The position numbers and the translations under genes are program-made. The notes beneath the pieces are model-generated. The model searched no databases. It was not told where the DNA came from and was given only the letters and a program-made list of their open reading frames with translations. From Streptomyces tendae (lineage in GTDB: Bacteria > Actinomycetota > Actinomycetes > Streptomycetales > Streptomycetaceae), in assembly GCF_008632955.1 (NCBI RefSeq), contig NZ_CP043959.1, positions 4,774,001-4,838,000 on the forward strand: 64,000 bases of DNA, given 5' to 3'. This document shows, one piece after another, positions 53,203-62,038 of the stretch; the first letter of the stretch is position 1, and each line of letters opens with the position of its first letter.

Positions 53203-53673
53203 ATGGCGACCGCGACTCCAGATCCCGCCCCGGCCGGGCCGCGACCTCTCACCCCCGACGAGGAAGCCGTGGTGCGGGCCCTCCCCCGGCTCATCCACGC
53301 GCTGCCGCGCGCCATCGACGCGGACATGGTGCGCGAGCAGCGGCTGCCCAACACGGAGTACCTGGCCCTGATGCACCTGTCGGAGGCCCCGGACCGCCGC
53401 TTGCGCATGAGCGACCTCGCGGACGCCTGCGAGATGTCACTGAGCGGCACCACACGCGTCGTGCAGCGGCTGGAAAGCCAGGGGTTCGTCCGGCGGACCC
53501 GCTGCCCGGAGGACGCCCGGGGCTGGAACGCGGCCCTCACGGACGCGGGCCTCCGACGGCTGGAGGAGGCATGGCCCACCAACCTGGCCGCCGTCCGCCG
53601 GTACTTCCTGGACCATCTGGCGGGCCTGGACCTCGGGCAGCTGGCCGCGGCGCTGCACAAGGTCGCGACCTGA
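53203..53673 (+). CDS. MarR-family regulator, copy 1
   Basis: 156 residues. MarR fold with recognition helix in ADACEMSLSGTTRVVQRLESQG and wing CPEDARGWNAALTDAG. It is a close paralogue of the protein at 57132-57605: most of the region from LTPDEEAVVR to the KVAT/NVAT end is shared. The pair face each other across about 3.5 kb. A CGAAG-ATA-CTTCG dyad (53172-53184) lies just before its start and may be its operator. The start ATG at 53203 has no strong ribosome site. Confidence 0.87.
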   Translation: MATATPDPAPAGPRPLTPDEEAVVRALPRLIHALPRAIDADMVREQRLPNTEYLALMHLSEAPDRRLRMSDLADACEMSLSGTTRVVQRLESQGFVRRTRCPEDARGWNAALTDAGLRRLEEAWPTNLAAVRRYFLDHLAGLDLGQLAAALHKVAT

Positions 53674-54103
53674 GCCGAGCCGGCCACCGGCGGTCACGCC
53701 ACTCAACGACGCGCACGGACACACCCGGTCCGCGCCGTCGCGCACCGGCACCCGGCACGGCCGGTCGGCCGACGGCGTCGAGCGGAACGGCGGGGAACGA
53801 AGTCCCTTCTTCGCGTAGCAGTCGGGCGGGCGGCGCGGGAACTGGCCCGCGAGGTGGGCCGGCGGGACGAGACACCGCCCGCCGACCACCCCTACGACGA
53901 TCCCCAGCCGTTCGACCGTCTGCTCCAGGGAGGATGAGGCCCGCTCCGACGCGCCACGGGCGCCTGGACGCCGGGTGCCCGCTCGGCCGTTCGAGTGGTG
54001 GCGCGCAGCCCCGCGCTGTAGCGTCGGAACGGCCGGCCACGGCCTCGAACCGCCTCCCGACCGGTGGTCCGTGGCGGCTGTCCCCGCGCCGGGGGAGGTC
54101 TCC
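53674..54103. other. Intergenic region with a possible gene remnant
   Basis: There is no complete gene in 430 bp. One frame ending at TGA 53935-53937 gives about 45 codons that look protein-like (AARELAREVGRRDE, DDPQPFDRLLQGG) but has no start, so it may be the 3' remnant of a lost gene. The SDR ribosome site lies at the right end. Confidence 0.4.
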
Positions 54104-54823
54104 ATGAAGCTCGAAGGATCCGTGGCGTTCGTGACGGGCGCCAACCGAGGACTCGGGGAGCAGTTCGTACGCGCCCTGTTCGACGCGGGGGCGGCCAAGG
54201 TCTACGCGGGAGCCCGCGACCCCGGCAAGGTCGCCGTACCGGGGGCGGTCCCGGTGGCCGTGGACATCACCGACCACGACTCCGTGGCCGCGGCGTCCCG
54301 AGCGGCTCCGGACGTGACGCTGCTCGTGAACAACGCGGGGTCGACCACCCGCGCCCACATCCTCGACGGCGATCTTGATGCGTTCCGGCGGGAGTTCGAG
54401 ACGCACGTGGTGGGCACGCTCGCGATGAGCCGGGCCTTCGCCCCGGTGCTCGGACGCAACGGCGGGGGCGCCGTCGTCAACGTCCTCTCCGTGCTGTCCT
54501 GGGTGTCCATCCCGGTCAGCGCCGGGTACGCCGCGGCGAAGGCCGCCGAGTGGTCGGTCACCAACGCCCTGCGCCTGGCCCTCGCCGGCCAGGGCACCCA
54601 GGTCACCGCCCTGCACGTCAGCTATCTCGCGACCGACATGGCGGCGGGCGTGCCGGGGCCGAAGTCCGACCCCGGCGAGGTGGCCCGCACCGCCCTCGAC
54701 GGCGTCGCGGCCGGGCAGCCCGAGGTGCTCGGCGACGACGTCAGCCGGCGGGTCCGGGCGGCCCTGCCGGAAGGGCCCACCGCGCTGTACCCCCAGTTGC
54801 GCGGCGGCCCGTCCCTTGTCTGA
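54104..54823 (+). CDS. SDR oxidoreductase (catalytic triad intact)
   Basis: 239 residues. TGANRGLG for NADP, NNAG, a Ser in SVLSWVS, and Tyr142-x3-Lys146 (YAAAK). Length and sequence fit small NADP-dependent SDRs. GGGGGAGG precedes the ATG. It is the first of three SDRs inside the MarR-flanked block; the substrate is unknown. Confidence 0.85.
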   Translation: MKLEGSVAFVTGANRGLGEQFVRALFDAGAAKVYAGARDPGKVAVPGAVPVAVDITDHDSVAAASRAAPDVTLLVNNAGSTTRAHILDGDLDAFRREFETHVVGTLAMSRAFAPVLGRNGGGAVVNVLSVLSWVSIPVSAGYAAAKAAEWSVTNALRLALAGQGTQVTALHVSYLATDMAAGVPGPKSDPGEVARTALDGVAAGQPEVLGDDVSRRVRAALPEGPTALYPQLRGGPSLV

Positions 54824-54886
54824 TGCGGGACCCTGCCGCCCGGGTCCGTGACCGGGCCGTCCCGCGCACCGACGCCGGAGGCACCC

Positions 54887-55633
54887 ATGGCGAGCGACGC
54901 CCCTCTCCCCCGTGACCTGGCGGGCCAGACCGTGGTGGTGATCGGCGCGAGTTCCGGCATCGGACTGGCGACGGCACGTCAGGCACGGGCGCACGGTGCC
55001 CGGGTGGTGATGGCCGGACGCGACCGGGAACGGCTGGATCGAGCGGCGGCGGACGTCGGGGCGGAGCGGACGGCGACCGTGGACGCCGCCGACCCCGACG
55101 CCCTGCGGCGGTTCTTCGCGGACCTGCCCGGCGCGGTCGACCACGTCGTCTCGACCGCCGGCGCCCCCTGGTACATGCCGCTGGCCGAGATGGACGTCGA
55201 CGAGGCGCGTGCCGTCTTCGGGCAGCGCCTCGCCCTCAGCCTCGGCGTCGCCAAGTACGGCGCCGCCGTGGTCCGTGACGCGGGGACGCTGGTGTTCGTC
55301 GGCGGCACCGGTGGCCGCCGCCCCTCCGTCGGCGGGGCCGTGACGTCGGCCCTCACCGCCGCACTGCCCGCCCTGACCGCGAATCTGGCACTCGAACTGG
55401 CACCGGTGCGGGTCAATCTCGTCGCGCCCGGCTTCGTCGACACGCCGCTGTCCGCGTCGCTGCTGGGCGACGGGCTGGAGGCGCGGCGGGAGCAGCTGCG
55501 CGCCGCCCTCCCGATCAGGCGGGTCGTCGGCCCGGACGACGTGGCCGCACTGGCCGTGCACCTGATGTGCAACGAGGCCGTGACGGGCGCCACGTACGAC
55601 ATCGACGGCGGGCAGCAGCTGCTGTCCCCGTGA
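54887..55633 (+). CDS. SDR-fold protein lacking catalytic Tyr and Lys
   Basis: 248 residues. The cofactor motif GASSGIG is intact (about 20-26), and the fold runs through to a DIDGGQQLL end. At the catalytic Tyr-x3-Lys position the sequence is Thr153-Ser-Ala-Leu-Thr157, so the normal hydride-transfer residues are missing. It may bind NAD(P)H without catalysing standard carbonyl reduction, or use other residues. It follows the first SDR by 63 bp and is probably in the same operon with the VOC gene. Confidence 0.82.
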   Translation: MASDAPLPRDLAGQTVVVIGASSGIGLATARQARAHGARVVMAGRDRERLDRAAADVGAERTATVDAADPDALRRFFADLPGAVDHVVSTAGAPWYMPLAEMDVDEARAVFGQRLALSLGVAKYGAAVVRDAGTLVFVGGTGGRRPSVGGAVTSALTAALPALTANLALELAPVRVNLVAPGFVDTPLSASLLGDGLEARREQLRAALPIRRVVGPDDVAALAVHLMCNEAVTGATYDIDGGQQLLSP

Positions 55634-55691
55634 CCGCACGGCGGTTCCGTCCGGAGCCGGCGTGACCGACGCAGAACAGGAAGGGTCCACC

Positions 55692-56135
55692 ATGGACATG
55701 AAGCTCGAAGTGGCAGTGGTTCCGGTGTCCGACGTCGACCGTGCGAAGAGCTTCTACGAAGGTCTGGGATGGCGGCTCGACGCCGACTTCACCGCCGACG
55801 ACGGTCTGCGCGTGGTGCAGGTGACACCGCCGGGGTCCGCCTGCTCGGTGATCTTCGGTGACCAGGTCAGCGAGGCCGCGCCGGGATCGGCCGAGGGACT
55901 GCACCTCGTCGTGCGGGACATCGAGGCGGCCCGCGAGGAGCTGGCGCGCAGGGGTGTCACCGTGAGCGAGGTGTTCCACGACGCCGGCGGGGTCTTCCAC
56001 CACGGGGGCACGAAGGCACGGCTGTCGGGCCGCGACCCCGAGGGACGCAGCTACAGCTCGTTCCTGTCCTTCGACGACCCGGACGGCAACGGCTGGATCG
56101 TGCAGGAGATCACGGAGCGCCTGCCCGGCCGCTGA
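55692..56135 (+). CDS. VOC/glyoxalase-family protein
   Basis: 147 residues. Two beta-alpha-beta-beta-beta modules of the vicinal-oxygen-chelate fold (VAVVPVSDVDRAKSFYEGLGWRL, then GLHLVVRDIEAAREELARRG). Some metal-ligand positions are polar, but the set is not clearly complete. Such proteins act as lyases, dioxygenases or binding proteins. It follows the SDR by 58 bp. Confidence 0.83.
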   Translation: MDMKLEVAVVPVSDVDRAKSFYEGLGWRLDADFTADDGLRVVQVTPPGSACSVIFGDQVSEAAPGSAEGLHLVVRDIEAAREELARRGVTVSEVFHDAGGVFHHGGTKARLSGRDPEGRSYSSFLSFDDPDGNGWIVQEITERLPGR

Positions 56136-56211
56136 CCCGCGCACCCACCGGACGACGCCGGCTCTCCCCCGTTCACGACGTCGTTTGACGCGCGGGTCCG
56201 CGCGACGCACA

Positions 56212-56229
56212 CTTGCTTCGTCAAGCAAG
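56212..56229. promoter_or_regulatory. MarR-like operator C
   Basis: CTTGCTTCGTCAAGCAAG has perfect 7-bp arms around CGTC, 48 bp before the SDR at 56277. It is the best copy of the TTGC-YT-CG-YC-AAGCAA motif also found at 52121-52140. Confidence 0.7.
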
Positions 56230-56276
56230 GACATGTCCGGCATGTGGCACGGACACCGGATCTGGAGCTTTTCCTC

Positions 56277-57041
56277 ATGGGCATACTCGACGAGAAGATC
56301 GTCCTCATCACCGGAACCGGCGGCGGCATGGGACGGGTCGCCTCCCTGGTCTTCGCCAGGGAGGGCGCGCGCGTCGTCGGCGCCGACATCAACCCCGACG
56401 GGAACGCCGGGACGGTCGACATGGTGCGCGCCGCGGGCGGCCTGATGACCGGCTTCGCGCCGGTCGACCTCACCGACCCCGAGCAGGTGCGCGAGCTGGT
56501 GGAGAACGCCGCGGGCGTGTACGGCGGCCTGGACGTGGTCTACAACAACGCGGCCCTGCAGCGTTTCGGTCCCCTGCCGGACTTCTCCGTGGAGGACTGG
56601 CGGACGACCGTGGCGGGCGAACTCGACATCCCCTTCTTCGTGTCGAAGTACGCCTGGCCGCATCTGGTCGCGCGTGGCGGCGGCGTGCTGATCAACGTGG
56701 CCTCGGAGGCGGGGATGATCGCCGGCGCGCACCCCCCGATGGTGGCGCACACGGCCGCCAACGCCGGAGTGATCGGCATGACCCGGCAGATGGCCCTGGA
56801 GGGCGCCCCGCACGGCATCCGCGCGGTGGCCGTCAGCCCGGGTCCGGTGCTCACCCCGGCCAGCGACCGGGACCTCGGCGACAACCAGGCGCTGCGCGAG
56901 GCGATCACCGCCAAGACGCTCCTCAAGCGCTTCGGGCGCCCCGAGGAGGTGGTGGAGCTGGCCGCCTTCCTCGCCTCGGACCGGGCGTCGTACATCACCG
57001 GGGCCAACTACGCCGTCGACGGCGGCTCCAGCGCCTGGTGA
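56277..57041 (+). CDS. SDR-fold protein with altered catalytic site (His/Asn)
   Basis: 254 residues. NAD motif TGTGGGMG (about 12-19), NNAA, and Ser in NVASEAGM. Where SDRs have Tyr-x3-Lys this protein has His158-Thr-Ala-Ala-Asn162. The His replacement is known in a subset of SDRs, but loss of the Lys too is unusual. Strong flanking conservation (GVIGMTRQMALEG, VSPGPV) argues for a functional protein rather than decay. It has its own upstream operator-like dyad at 56212. Confidence 0.83.
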   Translation: MGILDEKIVLITGTGGGMGRVASLVFAREGARVVGADINPDGNAGTVDMVRAAGGLMTGFAPVDLTDPEQVRELVENAAGVYGGLDVVYNNAALQRFGPLPDFSVEDWRTTVAGELDIPFFVSKYAWPHLVARGGGVLINVASEAGMIAGAHPPMVAHTAANAGVIGMTRQMALEGAPHGIRAVAVSPGPVLTPASDRDLGDNQALREAITAKTLLKRFGRPEEVVELAAFLASDRASYITGANYAVDGGSSAW

Positions 57042-57131
57042 CGGGCGCGGACGCCACGGAGGGCGGGCCGGTGACGCGCCTCCCGCTCCGGGACGCGACG
57101 CTGCGGCGGATCTCACGGGTCCGCCGCACGG

Positions 57132-57605
57132 TCATGTGGCGACGTTCTGCAGCGCCGCGGCGAGCTTCCTGAGGTCCAGCTCCGTCAGGTGGTCGAGGAA
57201 GTGGCGCCGCACCGAGGCGAGGTTGCTGGGCCACGCCTCCTCCAGCCGGGCCAGGCCCGCGTCGGTCAGCCGGGCGTTCAGACCCCGGGCGTCCTCCTCG
57301 GACCGGATCCGACGGATGAGCCCCTGGGTCTCCAGCCGCGTCGCCAGGCGGGTCATGCCGCTGAGGGACATCTCGACCGACGCGGCGAGTTCGCTCATGC
57401 GCAGCTGCCGGTCCGGGGCCTCCGACAGGCTCACCAGCGCCAGGTACTCGACGAGCGACATGCGCTGCTCGCGCAGCATGTCGGCGTCGATGGCGCGGGG
57501 CAGCGCGTAGATGACGCGGCTGAGTGAGCGCACCACGGCCTCCTCGTCCGGGGTGAGGGGCTCGGGCCGTTGCTCAGCGGGGTCCTTCCGCGCGACGCGT
57601 GACAT
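57132..57605 (-). CDS. MarR-family regulator, copy 2
   Basis: 157 residues. Same architecture as the copy at 53203-53673 (LTPDEEAVVRSLSRVIYALPRAIDADMLREQR; AASVEMSLSGMTRLATRLETQG). Together they bracket the three SDR and VOC genes. A 10-bp palindrome, ATGGCGCCAT (57604-57613), overlaps its start codon and may be an autoregulatory site. The ligand is unknown, but MarR plus reductases plus a FAD oxidoreductase suggests quinone or aromatic sensing. Confidence 0.87.
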   Translation of the reverse strand: MSRVARKDPAEQRPEPLTPDEEAVVRSLSRVIYALPRAIDADMLREQRMSLVEYLALVSLSEAPDRQLRMSELAASVEMSLSGMTRLATRLETQGLIRRIRSEEDARGLNARLTDAGLARLEEAWPSNLASVRRHFLDHLTELDLRKLAAALQNVAT

Positions 57606-57746
57606 GGCGCCATGCTACGTGCCGCTCCGTACCGGACCGGGAGCGGCCGGGCGGTGCGTCACCGCACGCCGGGCGATGTCGTGCCCGGAGGAGCACACTG
57701 GGGAGGACATGGCCAAGCCGACCAGCCGACGACCACGGGAGCGGGC

Positions 57747-59207
57747 ATGAACGGCACTTCCCCGGCCTACGACGTGGTGGTTCTCGGTGCGGGACCGACG
57801 GGGGAGAACCTCGCCGAGCGCACCCGCGCCGCCGGACTCACCACGGTCATCGTGGAGAACGAACTGCTCGGCGGTGAATGCTCGTTCTGGGCGTGCGAGC
57901 CGAGCAAGGCGCTGCTGCGGCCCGTGCTGGCGCGCGCCGACGCCCGGCGCGTCCCCGGACTCCGGCGGGCGGTCGAGGGCCCCCTGGACGTCGCGGCCGT
58001 CTTCGAGCACCGCGACGAGATGGCCGCGCACTGGCAGGACGAGGACCAGGTCGCATGGCTCGACTCCGTCTCCGTGGACCTGGTGCGCGGGCACGGCCGG
58101 CTGGACGGCCCCCGCCAGGTCGTCGTGGACACCCCCGACGGGGAGACCGTACGGCTGACCGCGCGGCACGCCGTCGGTGTGTGCACGGGCACGGTCACCG
58201 CCTTCCCCGACCTGCCGGGGCTCGAGGACGTCCGCCCGTGGACCAACCGGCAGGCGACGGCCGCCCGGCAGGTGCCGGAGCGCCTCGCGGTGGTGGGCGG
58301 CGGCGTGGTGGCCGTGGAGATGGCCACGGCGTTCCAGGCGCTGGGGTCCCGGGTGACCATGCTGGTGCGCGGGCGCGGCGGACTGCTCGGCCGGATGGAG
58401 CCGTTCGCCGGGGAGATGGTCGCGGACGCGCTGCGCGAGACCGGGGTGGACCTGCGGTTCGGCACGTCGGTGGCCTCCGTCGCCCGCGACGACGGAGGGG
58501 ACGGTCCGGTACGGATCACCCTGGACGACGGGAACTCCCTGGTCGCGGACGAGATCCTGTTCGCGACCGGCCGCGCGCCGCACACCGGGGACATCGGTCT
58601 CGACACCGTCGGCCTGACCCCGGGCGACTGGCTGTCCGTGGACGACTCCTACCGCGTCACGGACGTCCCCGAGGGGTGGCTCTACGCCGTCGGCGACGTC
58701 AACCACCGTGTGCTGATGACCCATCAGGGCAAGTACCAGGCGCGCATCGCGGGTGCCGTGATCGGGGCGCGGGCCAAGGGCGAGCCGCTCGACGACGGCA
58801 GGTGGGGACGGCACGCCCCGACGGCCGACAGCGCCGCCGTCCCCCAAGTGGTGTTCACGGAACCCGAGGTGGCGTCCGTGGGCCTGACCGCGCGGGACGC
58901 GGAACGCGCGGGCCTGAAGGTCGACGTCGTGGACTACGACATCGGCAGTGTCGCCGGCGCGGTCCAGTACGCGACGGGGTACCGGGGCAAGGCACGGGTG
59001 CTCGTGGACAGCGCGCGCCGCACGATCGTCGGCGTGACCTTCGTCGGCCCCGGCGTGCAGGAACTCCTCTACTCGGCGACCGTCGCCGTCACCAGTGAGG
59101 TGCCGGTGGACCGGCTGTGGCACGCGGTCCCCGCGTTCCCGACGATCAGCGAGGTGTGGCTGCGCGTCCTGGAGACGTACCGGGACAGCGACGGCACGGC
59201 GGCCTGA
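57747..59207 (+). CDS. Class I pyridine-nucleotide disulfide oxidoreductase
   Basis: 486 residues. FAD motif LGAGPTGENLAE (about 13), redox-active disulfide C-SFWA-C in GGECSFWACEPSK, NAD motif VVGGGVVAVEMA near 193, and the dimer-interface segment HAVPAFPTISEVW with the catalytic His and Glu. This is the mercuric reductase / dihydrolipoamide dehydrogenase fold, but without a mercury-type C-terminal Cys pair; its partner substrate is unknown. It is divergent from the MarR copy at 57605 and followed by a 20-bp-stem terminator. Confidence 0.9.
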   Translation: MNGTSPAYDVVVLGAGPTGENLAERTRAAGLTTVIVENELLGGECSFWACEPSKALLRPVLARADARRVPGLRRAVEGPLDVAAVFEHRDEMAAHWQDEDQVAWLDSVSVDLVRGHGRLDGPRQVVVDTPDGETVRLTARHAVGVCTGTVTAFPDLPGLEDVRPWTNRQATAARQVPERLAVVGGGVVAVEMATAFQALGSRVTMLVRGRGGLLGRMEPFAGEMVADALRETGVDLRFGTSVASVARDDGGDGPVRITLDDGNSLVADEILFATGRAPHTGDIGLDTVGLTPGDWLSVDDSYRVTDVPEGWLYAVGDVNHRVLMTHQGKYQARIAGAVIGARAKGEPLDDGRWGRHAPTADSAAVPQVVFTEPEVASVGLTARDAERAGLKVDVVDYDIGSVAGAVQYATGYRGKARVLVDSARRTIVGVTFVGPGVQELLYSATVAVTSEVPVDRLWHAVPAFPTISEVWLRVLETYRDSDGTAA

Positions 59208-59225
59208 GGTAGTAGGCCCGACGCC

Positions 59226-59270
59226 CGTGAACGGCCCCGTGCGCGCGACTCGCGCACGGGGCCGTTCACG
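59226..59270. terminator. Strong bidirectional terminator, 20-bp stem
   Basis: Perfect 20-bp arms (59226-59245 with 59251-59270) close a CGACT loop. It lies between the convergent disulfide oxidoreductase and alcohol dehydrogenase genes. Confidence 0.9.
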
Positions 59271-59288
59271 AGGGTCGGGCAGGCGGGG

Positions 59289-60316
59289 TCAGGGGGTGAG
59301 GACCATCCTGAACCGGGCGCTGCCGTCCATCATCTTGCCGTAGGCGGTGTTCGCCTCGCTCAGCGGCAGGGTTTCCGTCAGGGGGCGGATGCCGTGCCGG
59401 GCGGCGAAGGTCATGGTGTCCTGCACGTCCTGCGCGGTCCCGGACGGGTGACCGCGCACCAGCCGGCCCTGAAGGATCAGCTGGAAGGGGCTGATCGGCA
59501 TCGGGTCGGCGGTCGCGCCGACGACGACGAGCTCACCGCGCGGGGTGAGGCCGTCCACCGTCGAGGCGATGGCCTCCGCGTTGCCCGCGGTGGCCAGGAC
59601 CACCTTGGCGCCGCCCAGCGACCGCAAGGCCTCCGCGACCGGCCCCGCCGTGCTGTCGACGTAGTGATGGGCGCCCAGCTGCTTGGCGAAGTCCGCCTTG
59701 TCGGCGCCCCGCGCGACGGCCACCGTCTCGAAGCCCATGGCCGCCGCGAACTGCACCGCCAGGTGCCCCAGGCCGCCGATGCCCTGCACGGCCACCAGGT
59801 CGTCGGGCCGGGCGGAGCTGCGCCGCAGCCCGTTGTACGTCGTGACGCCCGCGCAGGCCATGGGTCCCGCCTCGGGGGCCGTCAGCGCCTCGGGGATACG
59901 GGCCAGGGCGTCGACGGGAGCGACGATCGCCTCCGCGAACCGACGTCGCCTCAGTCGTAGGCGTAGCCGGGGATCTTGAGGTTGTCGCAGACGATGAAGT
60001 CGCCCCGGCGGCAGGGGACGCAGTGCCAGCAGCTGCCGCCGAACCAGCCGACGGTGACCCGCTCCCCCACCTGCCAGCCCATGTCCTCGGCGCCGTCACC
60101 GAGTTCGTCGATGCGTCCGGCGACCTCGTGCCCGGGGACGAGCGGGAACGGCGTACCGGGCATGCCGGCGGAGACGAAGAGGGCGTCGCTGTGGCAGACC
60201 CCGCAAGCCTCCACGGCGATGCGCACGTGACGGAAGCCCGGACGGGGCAGCTCGCGTTCGACGATCTCGAAGGATCCGTTCGCGGTGGGTACCTGCGCGA
60301 CTCGGTAAGTGTTCAT
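59289..60316 (-). pseudogene. Zinc alcohol dehydrogenase, disrupted
   Basis: The N-terminal half from the ATG at 60316 has the catalytic zinc site (ACGVCHSDAL, GHEVAGRIDELG) and three visible Cys of the structural-zinc region (SCWHCVPCRRG), but ends at a TGA right after GYAYD at about 59956. The nucleotide-binding half (FAEAIVAP, GIGGLGHLAVQFAA) continues in another frame to 59289. One missing base would restore about 342 residues, a normal length, but the junction is not cleanly explained by a homopolymer slip; an in-frame stop and an Arg-rich bridge both appear. True inactivation is possible here. Confidence 0.75.
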
Positions 60317-60661
60317 GGCGTGACTCCGGGGCCGGCAGCGGCAGCCCCCGAGGCCGGTTCGACGCCGCTCGGGCGGCTCGGACGCCGTGGACGGCGGGTG
60401 CGGACTGCGCACTGCAACTGGGGTGGGACAGAGAGGAGTTCGGTCGCGCGCCGGATCGCCGTGACCGAGGTCCGACGGACGGCGGCCGGCTTGGGGGCGG
60501 GCGGGCGCCGCCCGGCGTCACCTCCTCCCGCGTCGCACGCAAGAGCGTGTCCATCCCACCACCGCTGTGCGGGCGCGGCAACACGGGACGGCCGGGACCG
60601 GGTCACGGAAGGCGTGGTCCACGTCCCGCACGCACCCCGGCGGCCGGGCCGGGCGCGTGCG
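60317..60661. other. Intergenic region, no gene seen
   Basis: This 345-bp stretch lies between the start of the alcohol dehydrogenase and the stop of the GPP34 gene, both on the minus strand. I see no reading frame, hairpin or repeat worth naming. It should contain the dehydrogenase promoter. Confidence 0.5.
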
Positions 60662-61267
60662 TCAGTTACCGCGCCAGATGTTGTCGAAGGCGGCGGCCTC
60701 GATCGTCCTGCGCTGCCGTTCGCCGGCCAGTTCCGTGACCGCCTGGAGCACGGCGGCCAGCACGGCGGCGTGGTCGTCGGTGAGCCCGTCGGACTGCTCC
60801 TCGCTCCCCCGTTCCGTCAGCCCCGCGGCGGCCGCGAGGGCGCCGAGGACGGGGTCGCCCGACGCCCACCGTTCCCTGGCCCGCGCGGCCGCCGACGGGT
60901 CGGCCGCTGCGTCCCGGTGCCGGCGCAGCGGGTTGCGGCCGCGTCGCTCGGGCGGCACCAGCCCCTCCTCCTCGAGCACGGCACGGTAGCGGGCGGCGAG
61001 GTCGCGGCCACGGCGCCAGAGCCAGTCCTCCACGCTCTCGCCGGGCCCGCCGTCCCGCAGCCGCTCCGCCGCCTCGGACAGCAGGGCGTCACTCGTCCCC
61101 GGCGGCCCGCCGGGGACGAGGCGGGTGCCGTCCAGGGTGAGCGCGCCCGCCGCGAGAAGGTCGATCAGCTCCGCCCCGGCGAGTGCGAGGGACAGGTCGC
61201 CCCGCTCCACGACGGCCCCGCCCGGCGGGTCGGCGGAGACGAGGGCCAGGTCACGCGCTGTGGTCAT
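60662..61267 (-). CDS. GPP34 (GOLPH3-like) family protein
   Basis: 201 residues, mostly helical: ARDLALVSADPPGG, ELIDLLAAGALTL and EERRGRNPLRRHRD type segments match the GPP34 family, which binds phosphoinositides in eukaryotic Golgi and is common but poorly understood in actinobacteria. GGAG precedes the ATG at 61267. No membrane segment. Streptomyces carries many copies, often without conserved partners. Confidence 0.8.
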   Translation of the reverse strand: MTTARDLALVSADPPGGAVVERGDLSLALAGAELIDLLAAGALTLDGTRLVPGGPPGTSDALLSEAAERLRDGGPGESVEDWLWRRGRDLAARYRAVLEEEGLVPPERRGRNPLRRHRDAAADPSAAARARERWASGDPVLGALAAAAGLTERGSEEQSDGLTDDHAAVLAAVLQAVTELAGERQRRTIEAAAFDNIWRGN

Positions 61268-61543
61268 GAGCAACTCCGGTCGGGACGGAAGCGCCGATAC
61301 CCCCAACGGTCGCACACCCCCTCCACCCCGGTGCGTGCCGCCCTACCCCGCTTTCGAGCTGCGACTCTCCGCCCAATGGGTGATGCTGGTCATCTGGTGG
61401 CGAGTTCACTCGGTGCCTCGGCCGCCGGCCGCCCGCGTCGTCACCGCGCCGGAGAGTACGCGGTGCCGCGGGCGCACAGGACGGCGGGCCGCCACGCCGC
61501 GTGCCGTTCCCCTCACACCCGTGCCCCCGACCCAGGACGCTTC

Positions 61544-61951
61544 ATGCCCGTCTACACCTGCACCTACGTCCAGGGATCCCTGACACCCGACGTCAAGGAC
61601 GAACTCGCCGCCGGCATCACCACCATCCACTCCGACATGAACCACGTACCGCCGGACTACGTCAACGTCGTCCTCGCGGAGATGCCACCGGAGAACGTCC
61701 ACGTCGGCGGCCGTCCCGGGACTCCCCTGCTGATCAACGGCTGGGCGCGGCGCGGTCATCCGCAGGACGGGACGACACGGCTGGCCCTCGCGCTCGCGGA
61801 GGCCGCGTCGCGTACGTCCGGCATCCCGCGGGAGCACGTCATGGTGGTGATCCTCGACAGCCCGGCGCGCTCCGCGGTCGAGGCGGGCCGCGTCCTTCCC
61901 GATCCGGGCCATGAGGCGGAATGGCTCGCCGAGGGCCGCGCCGGCGCCTGA
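61544..61951 (+). CDS. 4-oxalocrotonate tautomerase-family protein
   Basis: 135 residues, starting Met-Pro, so Pro1 is the likely catalytic base after Met removal. Two beta-alpha-beta units (YTCTYVQGSLTPDVKDELAAGIT and TPLLINGWARRGHPQ) make a fused trimeric-type tautomerase. It probably isomerises an enol or dehydrates a side-chain during aromatic breakdown. It lies 87 bp before the acetoacetate decarboxylase gene on the same strand. Confidence 0.83.
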   Translation: MPVYTCTYVQGSLTPDVKDELAAGITTIHSDMNHVPPDYVNVVLAEMPPENVHVGGRPGTPLLINGWARRGHPQDGTTRLALALAEAASRTSGIPREHVMVVILDSPARSAVEAGRVLPDPGHEAEWLAEGRAGA

Positions 61952-62038
61952 GGCAGCCGTCCGCCCGCTTCCGCTTCCCCAACTCGTCCGCCCTCGACCC
62001 CCTTTGAACCGAGCCGTACGAACCTGGAGGAGACGCTC

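Noticed and set aside
53674..54103. A hidden small gene between the MarR copy and the SDR
   Set aside because: No frame has both a start with a ribosome site and protein-like composition; only a start-less remnant is visible.
54887..57041. The two variant SDRs as pseudogenes
   Set aside because: Both are full-length in one frame with intact cofactor motifs and conserved flanks; only the active-site pair differs.
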